Origin: DASWIP01 sp036397635
GTDB lineage: Bacteria > Actinomycetota > AC-67
Length of the DNA: 5,292 nt
NCBI GenBank assembly: GCA_036397635.1
Contig: DASWIP010000125.1
Coordinates: 1 to 5,292 of the forward strand
Direction: 5' to 3'
The position numbers and the translations under genes are program-made. Under the pieces are notes generated by a model. That model saw only the letters and a list, made by a program, of their open reading frames with translations, was not told the origin of the DNA and did not search any database. Position 1 is the first letter of the stretch. Every line of letters begins with the position of its first letter. Shown one piece after another: positions 1-5,292 of this stretch.

Positions 1-70
1 CCTGCGCGCGCAACGCGTCGATCACGCCGCGCGCGTCAAACGAATCGATCTGATGAGGGAACGCCACCAT
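1..70 (-). CDS. Possible 5' end of an unidentified gene, cut by the left window edge
   Basis: A minus-strand frame opens with ATG at 70-68 and stays open to base 1, giving 23 codons that begin MVAFPHQIDS. About four fifths of its third positions are G or C, and base composition becomes visibly less G+C-rich just upstream of the ATG, as expected where coding sequence ends. There is no Shine-Dalgarno sequence before the ATG, but an extended -10-like element lies 6 bases upstream, so translation of a leaderless transcript is possible. The fragment is too short to recognise a family, and no function is proposed. Plus-strand frames are also open over these bases, so the strand call is tentative. 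Confidence 0.3.
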   Translation of the reverse strand, partial: MVAFPHQIDSFDARGVIDALRAQ

Positions 71-76
71 GCGCGG

Positions 77-85
77 ACCATAACA
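77..85 (-). promoter_or_regulatory. Possible extended -10 element for the left-edge gene
   Basis: On the minus strand these bases read TGTTATGGT, that is a TGn extension followed by TATGGT (four of six matches to TATAAT). Six bases separate it from the ATG at 70, which is the spacing expected if transcription starts at or next to the start codon. No good -35 box sits 16-18 bases upstream; the hexamer at the 17-base position is GCGTCA. The call is weak and rests on the position relative to the putative start. Confidence 0.25.
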
Positions 86-109
86 GGGGGGTCTGACAAT
101 GACGCCCCC
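86..109. other. Small G-run/C-run hairpin in the intergenic region
   Basis: G86-G90 can pair with C105-C109, and GTC at 91-93 with GAC at 101-103, leaving a single bulged G at 104 and a 7-base loop (TGACAAT). This gives an 8-bp imperfect stem. Read on the minus strand it lies downstream of the diiron gene and just upstream of the left-edge gene. No T-tract follows on either strand, so it is not a convincing intrinsic terminator. It could be an operator or simply chance in G/C-rich DNA. Confidence 0.25.
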
Positions 110-191
110 ATTCCACGAGTCATCGAGCAACATCTTCAAGATTCGTAGAAACCACAAACGCCGACGCAGGATCGTTGCGACGCGCGCGAGG

Positions 192-285
192 CTGCACGTG
201 GCGGCGAGTGAAGCGCGCGCAATGCTGCACGCCGCACGCTGCACGTGCCGGCGAGACTGCACGTGGCGGCGAGGGAAGCGCGCGC
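192..285. repeat. Cluster of degenerate CTGCACGTG-containing direct repeats
   Basis: A 17-base unit, ctgcacgtgScggcgag (S = g or c), occurs three times: 192-208, 239-255 and 257-273. The first and third copies extend to 29 bases (192-220 and 257-285) with only one mismatch (t209 versus g274). A fourth partial copy of the leading CTGCACG lies at 225-231. Each full copy contains the palindrome CACGTG (195-200, 242-247, 260-265). Start-to-start spacings are 47 and 18 bases, so this is not a regular tandem array. It lies entirely in the gap between the diiron gene stop and the left-edge gene. The origin could be local duplication, a dispersed intergenic repeat or a cluster of regulator sites; the sequence does not decide. 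Confidence 0.6.
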
Positions 286-309
286 GGATGTGGGCGTGCG
301 AAGTCGAAC

Positions 310-1329
310 CTAGCTTCCGACGCCCACGATCTCTTCGTCGGTCGACGTGAGGTTCTCGAACTCCAGCACGCCCATGCGCGCGAACTCCTCCCGCACGCGT
401 GGCGTCAAGAGGCCGAGCTTGCGCAGGTTCGGCACGATCTTCATGAACAGGAACCGCCGGAACATCGCCATCTGATCGGAGTGCCGGAAGTGATCGGTCA
501 GCTCCCCCACGGGCAAGTCCATGCGCTCGTAGACCTCGGCCGCGTCGAACCGGTCCCGCATCAAGTAGCACGCCTCGATCGTGAACTCCTCCCGGTCCTT
601 GCGCTCGGCTTCGGTCATCTGCGGGTACACGTCCCGCAGCGAGAGCACGCCGAACGCGACGTGGCGCGCCTCGTCGGCCATGATGTACTGGGTGATCTGC
701 TTGATCAGCGGCTCGTTGGTGGTCTGGTACATCATCCCGAACGCCGCCAGCGCCAGTCCCTCGACCAGGATCTGCATCCCGAGGTAGGTCATGTCCCACC
801 GCGAGTCGGTCAAGATCGCGTCCAGCAGGGTTCGCAGCGGCGGCGTGATCGGATAGCTCTCGCCGAGCTTCTCGGACAGGTACTTGTGGTACACCTCGAC
901 GTGGCGCGCCTCGTCCATCACCTGGGTCGCCGCGTACAGCTTCGCATCGAACGAGGGCACGGACTTGACGATCTTCGCCGTCGCGAGCAGCGCGCCCTGC
1001 TCGCCGTGCATGAACTGCGACAGCGACCACGATGTCGCCTGCAGCCGGAACTCGTCGCGCTCGGCGGTGTTCATGCGCTCCCACAGCGGCGTCGAGGAGA
1101 TCGCGAAGCGCTGGTCGGGGAACGACTCCTCGGTCGGCTGGACGTCGATGGTCCAGTTCGGGTGCGGCAAGGCCGGGTTGGTCTGAGCGTTCCATTGCTC
1201 GAGCTTCCCTCGGTCATAGAGGTCACGCAGGTTCTGCTTGTTGACCTCGTAATCCCAGGTGTAGACCGTCGGGAAGTCGCTCGGGATCGAGTCGATGATC
1301 CCCTGTACGTCGGCTGTGTCGAGATCCAT
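310..1329 (-). CDS. Diiron ferritin-like superfamily protein (R2-like four-helix-bundle oxidoreductase), substrate unknown
   Basis: This 339-residue protein has the full ligand set of a carboxylate-bridged diiron centre: E110 (in GEQG), E140 and H143 (in DEARH), E190 (in LVEG), and E220 and H223 (a second DEARH). The gaps between the four glutamates are 30, 50 and 30 residues, as expected when each half of a four-helix bundle supplies a Glu and an ExxH. The two similar halves (MDEARHVEV and MADEARHVAF) reflect the internal pseudo-symmetry of the ferritin fold. There is no signal peptide or membrane segment, so it should be cytoplasmic. Proteins of this type oxidise or oxygenate organic substrates or assemble cofactors using O2. 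No extra histidine lies between E190 and E220, which argues against the AurF N-oxygenase type. It appears monocistronic, and no reductase or ferredoxin gene is adjacent. The start is supported by GGGGAGG five bases upstream. The superfamily is secure; the reaction is not known. Confidence 0.85.
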   Translation of the reverse strand: MDLDTADVQGIIDSIPSDFPTVYTWDYEVNKQNLRDLYDRGKLEQWNAQTNPALPHPNWTIDVQPTEESFPDQRFAISSTPLWERMNTAERDEFRLQATSWSLSQFMHGEQGALLATAKIVKSVPSFDAKLYAATQVMDEARHVEVYHKYLSEKLGESYPITPPLRTLLDAILTDSRWDMTYLGMQILVEGLALAAFGMMYQTTNEPLIKQITQYIMADEARHVAFGVLSLRDVYPQMTEAERKDREEFTIEACYLMRDRFDAAEVYERMDLPVGELTDHFRHSDQMAMFRRFLFMKIVPNLRKLGLLTPRVREEFARMGVLEFENLTSTDEEIVGVGS

Positions 1330-1334
1330 CTCGG

Positions 1335-1341
1335 CCTCCCC
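1335..1341 (-). promoter_or_regulatory. Strong ribosome binding site of the diiron protein gene
   Basis: On the minus strand these bases read GGGGAGG, followed by the five-base spacer CCGAG and the ATG at 1329-1327. It is a near-consensus Shine-Dalgarno sequence at a suitable distance and fixes the start of the diiron protein. Confidence 0.75.
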
Positions 1342-1376
1342 TGGGGGTGCTCGCCCGGCGCGCCTGCGTCGGGGCT

Positions 1377-1387
1377 CCTATCATAGG
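1377..1387. promoter_or_regulatory. Palindromic -10-like element in the divergent intergenic region
   Basis: The sequence CCTATCATAGG is an 11-base palindrome with 5-base arms around a central C. On the minus strand it contains TATGAT (1385-1380), and on the plus strand TATCAT (1379-1384); each matches TATAAT at five of six positions. The minus-strand element would start a transcript roughly 40-45 bases before the diiron gene ATG. The plus-strand element would give the phosphoesterase a leader of about 100 bases. Neither direction has a good -35 hexamer. It could be a two-way -10 element, a one-way minus-strand promoter, or a short operator. Confidence 0.45.
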
Positions 1388-1495
1388 GCTCGAATCGCGG
1401 ACATATCGCCCACGAGGACGCCGAACGCCCCAACCGGGAGAGCCCGGCACAGAGGAAGGGGAACGGCACCCGCGGGGCGAATCCGCTCGTTGCAG

Positions 1496-3574
1496 ATGAT
1501 GATGGATCGCGCGCGCTTACACGCCCTCGCTGGGGTGGTCTCCGTGGCCGCCCTGCTGACCGCTGCCCTGCTCCCATCGGGGGTAACGGCATCCAGTCAC
1601 GACGACGCGTGCGGCACGACGACCCTGGACGCCACGATCAAGCCAGCCTCGAACGGCACGCTGGAGTGCGGCCCGGGCGAGCCGCTGGTCGTGAGGGAGG
1701 ATCTGACGCAGGCCGACGCCGCACGCACGGCGACCAGATCGCCGCTGGCGGCCTTCCTGTCGCTGGCCGACATCCAGCTCGCCGACGAGGAATCCCCGCT
1801 CCGCGGCGAGTGGGCCGACAAATGCGACATCGAGCAGACCTTCTCGGCCTTCCGCCCGCACGAGACCCTGGTTCCCCACCTGCTCAACGCGCACATCAAG
1901 GCCGCGCGCGCGCTGGTCCAGAGCGGCAGCCCGCTGCTTCGCACCGGCTACTCGTTCGCCGTACAGCTCGGGGACGCGGCCGACAACCAGCAGTTCAACG
2001 AGGTGCGCGCGTTCATCGACCTGCTCGACGGTGAGACGCTGGTCGATCCGGATAGCGGCGCCGACGGTTACGAGGGCGTCCAAGGTCAGGATCCCCGCGG
2101 TGGCGCAGCCATCACGAGTCCCATCGGCGGCAGCCGTCTGCTCGACCTCGCCAACGAGCCGTTCTGGGCGGGCGGCATCGGGCTCCCCTGGTACTCGGTG
2201 CTCGGCAACCACGACGTGAAGGTGCAGGGGACGCTGCCCGACGACAACGAAGCCTGGCGCACCTTCGCTCGCGCGTGGGTGACCGGCGCGCTGAAGATCA
2301 ACGACCTCGCCCCCGACTACGTGCACCAGGTCTGCGCAGACCCCATGACCTTGGTCGACCCCGCGTTCTGGCAGCAGGTCGCCGCAACCCCCGGCACCAC
2401 CCGCCTGATCACGCCGGATCCCGACCGGCGCCTCGTGGATCGGGAGGAGTGGATCACCGAGCACTTCACTACCACCGGCACGCCCCTCGGCCACGGCTTC
2501 CAGGATGAGAACCGCTGCCGGGACGCCGACGGCGGGCTGCTCGGACGCGGGTGCTACTCGTTCGACGCCGACGCCGTGCACTACGTGGTGCTCGACACAA
2601 GCTCGGCCGAGGGCTTGGAGACCGGCAACGTCGATCCGGCGCAGTTCGAGTGGCTCGAGCGCGACCTGGTCGTGAACTCGTCGAAGTATTTCGACGCGGA
2701 CGGCGAGCCCGTCACAACCGGCAGCGCGGACCGGCTGATCGTGGTGTTCACGCATCACACGATCGACTCGACCACGAACAAGGGGCTGCTGGGCCAGTCG
2801 ACCGCGAAGACCGGTGCGGACCTCGAGGCGTTGCTGCTGCGGTTCCCCAACGTGGTGCTGCAGGCCAGCGGGCACACCCACCAGAACAAGATCTGGGCCC
2901 ATCAGAACGAGCAGCTCGGCACCGGCTACTGGGAGATCAACACGTCCGCGGTCGCCGACTGGCCGACGCAGTCGCGCTCGATCGAGATCGCCGACAACGG
3001 CGACGGCACGATGTCGATCTTCGCGGTCGTGTTCGACGCGGCGGTCGCGCCGAACCCGCGCGCGATCGACTGGGATGCCGACACTACGCCCGAGACCGAC
3101 GAGGACTTCGGCGACGCAGCGCGCGCGATCAACGAGGACTGGCTCGCATCGTTCGGCCGCGAGGTCGCGTTCAACGACCCCCAGCGCCAGGACGCGAAAG
3201 CGGGGGCCGCCGAGGACCGTAACGTGGAGCTTCTCATCAAGCATCCCCTGGGCGTGACGACGTCCGGCGTCACCGGGCCGACGACCCCGCCGCCCTTCCA
3301 ACCTCCCATCGCTCCGCCGTTCCAGCTCCCAGGCTTCCCGAGCTTCCCGCCGGGCTTCCCCACCGGTTTCCCGGGCGGGCTGCCGGACAACTTCCAGCCG
3401 ACCCCGACCTTCGAGCCGCCGACCTACGGCCCCAACCTCGCCGAAGGCCTCGGCGCACCCGTGTCTGCCGCGACACCGTGGGGCACCCGCGGCGCGCTTC
3501 TGTTCCTCTCCGCTATCGCAGGTGGGTACTGGCTCACGCAAGCGCGCGTTCGGCGCTGGATGGTCGGCCTCTAG
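1496..3574 (+). CDS. Exported, C-terminally membrane-anchored metallophosphoesterase, PPA1498/TIGR03767-like
   Basis: This is a calcineurin-like phosphoesterase of 692 residues that probably cleaves a phosphoester outside the cell; the substrate is unknown. Motifs appear in order but widely spaced by insertions, as in the PPA1498 family: D92-I-Q94 in LADIQLADEESP, GDAADN at 159-164, GNHD at 237-240, H420-H421 in FTHHT, and GHTH at 459-462. Motif I has Gln where the classic DxH has His. Residues 1-32 form a signal peptide with a hydrophobic core and a V-T-A cleavage site; there is no twin arginine, so Sec is more likely than Tat. Six cysteines (39, 58, 110, 280, 341, 353) could form disulfides. 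Residues about 595-653 are a Pro/Phe/Gly-rich stalk, and about 666-680 a membrane segment followed by QARVRRW, which places the C-terminus inside. The frame is open to 1295, but the signal peptide points to the ATG triplet at 1496/1499/1502. No clear ribosome binding site precedes it; AGAGGAAGGGG at 1451-1461 is too far upstream. Confidence 0.85.
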   Translation: MMMDRARLHALAGVVSVAALLTAALLPSGVTASSHDDACGTTTLDATIKPASNGTLECGPGEPLVVREDLTQADAARTATRSPLAAFLSLADIQLADEESPLRGEWADKCDIEQTFSAFRPHETLVPHLLNAHIKAARALVQSGSPLLRTGYSFAVQLGDAADNQQFNEVRAFIDLLDGETLVDPDSGADGYEGVQGQDPRGGAAITSPIGGSRLLDLANEPFWAGGIGLPWYSVLGNHDVKVQGTLPDDNEAWRTFARAWVTGALKINDLAPDYVHQVCADPMTLVDPAFWQQVAATPGTTRLITPDPDRRLVDREEWITEHFTTTGTPLGHGFQDENRCRDADGGLLGRGCYSFDADAVHYVVLDTSSAEGLETGNVDPAQFEWLERDLVVNSSKYFDADGEPVTTGSADRLIVVFTHHTIDSTTNKGLLGQSTAKTGADLEALLLRFPNVVLQASGHTHQNKIWAHQNEQLGTGYWEINTSAVADWPTQSRSIEIADNGDGTMSIFAVVFDAAVAPNPRAIDWDADTTPETDEDFGDAARAINEDWLASFGREVAFNDPQRQDAKAGAAEDRNVELLIKHPLGVTTSGVTGPTTPPPFQPPIAPPFQLPGFPSFPPGFPTGFPGGLPDNFQPTPTFEPPTYGPNLAEGLGAPVSAATPWGTRGALLFLSAIAGGYWLTQARVRRWMVGL
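3571..3574. other. Overlapping convergent stop codons in one CTAG
   Basis: The tetranucleotide CTAG is palindromic. Bases 3572-3574 are the TAG stop of the plus-strand phosphoesterase, and bases 3573-3571 read TAG on the minus strand and stop the lipid kinase. The two genes therefore meet with no intergenic DNA, so there is no room for an intrinsic terminator between them. Any termination signal must lie inside the opposite gene or depend on Rho. Confidence 0.95.
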
Positions 3575-4539
3575 ATCTTCAGCGGGATCGCACCAACGGC
3601 CAGCTCGAACGTGGCCGGCGTGGTCCCAAGGAACTCACCATCGGCCTCAAGAGGCAGCGGTTCGGTCCCCTCCACCCGCACGTGATCGGCGAGGTATTCT
3701 GCGATCGTGTCGTCGGGCACGTGCTCCCCGCGAGGCATCCGCTTGAGCGCGCGCACGGCCTGCATCTTCGTTCCGTGCCCGATCAGCACGTCGAGCATCG
3801 CGTCGGAGGGGATCGCACGCGGCGCGACACGCAGGCCGCCTCCGAAGAACTGACAGTTCGCCACGACCAGCATGGTGACCTCGCCCGCCCACTTGATCTC
3901 CTCCAGGGGCGCGTCGCGGCGGACACCTCGCGCTGCTCGCCCATTCATCACCACCAGGGCTTCCTGCGCGCGGTAGGTCATCACGCCCCGCAGCGCCGCG
4001 AGCCGATAGGCACGCCCGCCGAGCCGCCGGGTCATCTTCGCCGCGGCCAGCACCACATTCGCTCCGATCCCGGCCTCCGCGATGTTGACGAACCAGCGCG
4101 AGGCCTCTTCACCGCTTGGATCCCGGAACCGTACCCGGCCGATGTCGAGCCTTCCCCACAGCGTCTTGCCACCCAGGTGCTGGGCCGCCTCTCCCGGACG
4201 CTGGGACATGCCGAAGGTCCGGACGAAGTCGCCGCCCGAGCCGGCCGCGACCACCCCGAGCACGGCCTCGGGATCGAGGGGGCCGTCGTCGCCCATCATG
4301 CCGTTGACGACCTCGTGCACAGTCCCGTCTCCGCCGACGGCGACGACGTAGCGACCGCCGGCGCGCACCGCATCGTGAGCGAGCACGGTCGCATGCCCCG
4401 CGTCCTCGGTGAACGAGACCTCGTACTCGAGCCCCTCGCCCTCGATCACGTCACGGATGGCGGACCAACCTCGCTCGACCGCGCCACCTCCGGCGCGTGG
4501 ATTGACGATGACCTGCATCGGGCCGAACGGCGATGACAC
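3571..4539 (-). CDS. Diacylglycerol kinase family lipid kinase (YegS/DagK-like)
   Basis: This 322-residue protein fits the bacterial lipid kinase family, which phosphorylates diacylglycerol or related lipids at the inner face of the membrane using ATP. The N-terminal catalytic domain shows NPRAGGG at 13-19, the nucleotide-binding GGDGT at 69-73, and GSGGDF at 100-105, where GTGNDF is usual. The C-terminal beta-sandwich domain shows NIAEAGIG near 152-159, FFGGG ending at 235, P240 and A242, D246, LD at 249-250, and DGE at 300-302, all expected positions. Length is normal and there is no signal peptide. The GTG start at 4539-4537 is chosen because GAGGGGAG lies four bases upstream; the ATG at 4518 would give 315 residues but has no ribosome binding site. 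The gene follows the helicase gene by 46 bases on the same strand, so co-transcription is likely. Its stop overlaps that of the phosphoesterase gene. The family is secure; the exact lipid substrate is inferred only. Confidence 0.88.
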   Translation of the reverse strand: MSSPFGPMQVIVNPRAGGGAVERGWSAIRDVIEGEGLEYEVSFTEDAGHATVLAHDAVRAGGRYVVAVGGDGTVHEVVNGMMGDDGPLDPEAVLGVVAAGSGGDFVRTFGMSQRPGEAAQHLGGKTLWGRLDIGRVRFRDPSGEEASRWFVNIAEAGIGANVVLAAAKMTRRLGGRAYRLAALRGVMTYRAQEALVVMNGRAARGVRRDAPLEEIKWAGEVTMLVVANCQFFGGGLRVAPRAIPSDAMLDVLIGHGTKMQAVRALKRMPRGEHVPDDTIAEYLADHVRVEGTEPLPLEADGEFLGTTPATFELAVGAIPLKI

Positions 4540-4543
4540 GGCG

Positions 4544-4551
4544 CTCCCCTC
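4544..4551 (-). promoter_or_regulatory. Ribosome binding site that sets the lipid kinase start at GTG
   Basis: On the minus strand these bases read GAGGGGAG, four bases before GTG at 4539. The alternative ATG at 4518-4516 is preceded by CCGTTCGGCCCG, which has no purine-rich ribosome binding site. The position therefore favours the GTG start, adding seven residues before the conserved MQVIVNPR. Confidence 0.65.
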
Positions 4552-4585
4552 GGTCGGTTGCCGGGATACTAGAGCACCTCGATCC

Positions 4586-5292
4586 CTACAGGGCTCCGCT
4601 GGAAGCAACCACGCCGCGATAGATCGCGCGCGCGGCCTCTCGGCACCGGGCGGATAGCGTCTGGTCCAGATCCAGCTCGGCGAGCTGGCGGAGCAGGTCC
4701 CACACCTGCTTGGTGGACCGCACGAAATCACCCGGAGACATCTCGCTCTCTTCGAGTACCTCCTCGAGCGAGGCATCGGAGGCCCACCGATGGATCGGCC
4801 CGACGAAGCCTGGATCCGGCTCGCGCACCAGCTCCAGCCCGTTGTCGGACTCCAGGTTCGCGACCCGCCTGAAGAGCCGCTCCAACCCCTCGACGGCGCC
4901 GCGGACCCGCTTGTTCGGCCAGTCCGGCAGCGGCACCCCCACGCGGGTCTCGTACACGAGGCTCGAGACCACTGCGGTGAGATCGGGGGCGTCCAGGCCC
5001 TCCAGCACGCGCTCGTGCAGCGCCTCGGCGACCAGCAGGTCGCTCTCGTTGTAGATCCGCGCGAGGCGCGCGCCCCGGTCGGTGACCGTGCCGTCCTCGA
5101 CGTAACCGGCCGCGGTCAGGACGGCCAGCACGCGCTCGAACATCCGCGCCAGGGTGGCCGTGCGCCGGCGGACACGCTTGCGCATCGCGTCGGTCTCGGA
5201 GGCCAGCGTGTCGGTCCTCTGAGCCCAGCGCACGTGCTCGTTCCGGTCCGGGCACGCGTGCACGGGGTGAGACTCGACCCGCGGGGGGGGGG
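4586..5292 (-). CDS. helY: HelY-like SKI2-family DEAD/DEAH RNA helicase, C-terminal part only (cut by the right edge)
   Basis: The visible 234 residues match the C-terminal (DSHCT-type) region of actinobacterial HelY, a SKI2/Mtr4-like ATP-dependent helicase of roughly 900 residues involved in RNA metabolism. Counting from the Val codon at 5263, the recognisable blocks are HACPDR at 2-7, TDRGARLARIYNESDLLVAE at 61-80, VVSSLVYETR at 98-107, GFVGPIHRWASDASL at 152-166, GDFVRSTKQVWDLLRQLA at 178-195, and the terminal YRGVVA. The GTG at 5263 is an internal Val and not a start, because the frame continues upstream as ESHP-VHACPDR, typical of HelY. The ATPase domains carrying the Walker motifs lie beyond the edge. 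The last ten bases of the window are all G and would encode prolines; that stretch may be artefact. The gene ends 46 bases before the lipid kinase start, suggesting an operon. Confidence 0.9.
   Translation of the reverse strand, partial: PPPRVESHPVHACPDRNEHVRWAQRTDTLASETDAMRKRVRRRTATLARMFERVLAVLTAAGYVEDGTVTDRGARLARIYNESDLLVAEALHERVLEGLDAPDLTAVVSSLVYETRVGVPLPDWPNKRVRGAVEGLERLFRRVANLESDNGLELVREPDPGFVGPIHRWASDASLEEVLEESEMSPGDFVRSTKQVWDLLRQLAELDLDQTLSARCREAARAIYRGVVASSGAL
5283..5292. other. Run of ten G at the right edge, possible sequencing or assembly artefact
   Basis: The window ends in ten consecutive G, the longest single-base run in it. Read in the helicase frame it gives consecutive prolines at a place where HelY proteins normally have a charged helical stretch before HPVH. 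A terminal poly-G is a common artefact of two-colour short-read chemistry at read and contig ends, so these bases may not be genomic. Confidence 0.55.

Noticed and set aside
86..109. Hairpin as an intrinsic terminator of the diiron gene
   Set aside because: No T-tract follows the stem on the minus strand, and it lies about 200 bases beyond the stop codon.
192..285. Repeat cluster as a CRISPR array
   Set aside because: The units are irregularly spaced (47 and 18 bases), there are no uniform spacers, and no cas gene is present.
99..350. Plus-strand open frame of 83 codons over the repeat cluster
   Set aside because: It is Arg- and Cys-rich, runs through the repeats and into the antisense of the diiron gene, and has no ribosome binding site or recognisable family.
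310..1329. Assignment of the diiron protein as an AurF-type N-oxygenase
   Set aside because: AurF has an additional histidine ligand before the last ExxH helix; no histidine occurs between E190 and E220 here.
175..1386. Long plus-strand open frame of 403 codons opposite the diiron gene
   Set aside because: It is antisense to a gene with a complete set of metal ligands and a strong ribosome binding site. Its product is a low-information mix rich in Arg, His, Leu and Val, typical of the opposite strand of G+C-rich coding DNA.
1295..1495. Upstream extension of the phosphoesterase frame to ATG 1295
   Set aside because: It would overlap the start of the divergent diiron gene and its ribosome binding site, and would add about 67 Arg/Pro-rich residues in front of a clear signal peptide.
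1517..3541. Minus-strand open frame of 674 codons opposite the phosphoesterase gene
   Set aside because: It mirrors a gene with clear phosphoesterase motifs and has no recognisable domain; long antisense frames are expected at this base composition.
4586..5263. Small complete gene of 225 codons starting at GTG 5263
   Set aside because: The frame stays open to the window edge, and the codons just upstream (ESHP) continue the conserved HelY sequence, so the GTG is an internal valine.

Overview
The window is G+C-rich throughout, with third codon positions almost always G or C, and it carries gene families typical of Actinomycetota: a HelY-type helicase C-terminus, a secreted metallophosphoesterase of the PPA1498 type, and a YegS/DagK-type lipid kinase. 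An actinobacterium is the best reading, perhaps an uncultured lineage. The sequence alone does not give genus or order.

Layout from left to right. Bases 1-70 probably hold the 5' end of a minus-strand gene that leaves the window on the left (weak call). Bases 71-309 are noncoding and contain a cluster of degenerate CTGCACGTG-containing repeats. Bases 310-1329 (minus) encode a complete soluble diiron ferritin-like protein with all six expected metal ligands. A divergent intergenic region (1330-1495) with a palindromic -10-like element separates it from a large exported metallophosphoesterase (1496-3574, plus), which has a Sec-type signal peptide, a proline-rich stalk and a C-terminal membrane anchor. 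This gene converges on a diacylglycerol-kinase-family lipid kinase (3571-4539, minus); the two stop codons overlap in one CTAG tetranucleotide. Upstream of the kinase on the same strand, 46 bases away, is the end of a HelY-like SKI2-family RNA helicase (4586-5292, minus), which runs off the right edge into a run of ten G.

The helicase and lipid kinase look like one transcription unit. The diiron protein and the phosphoesterase are divergently transcribed and may share a promoter region, but nothing in the sequence shows that they share a pathway. Two proteins act on or at the membrane: the surface-tethered phosphoesterase outside and the lipid kinase inside.

I see no mobile element, CRISPR array, RNA gene, defence cassette or other clearly new system. 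The points worth a second look are the phosphoesterase architecture and altered metal motif, the orphan diiron enzyme, the altered nucleotide-binding motif in the lipid kinase, the symmetrical promoter element, the intergenic repeat cluster, and the suspicious poly-G edge.
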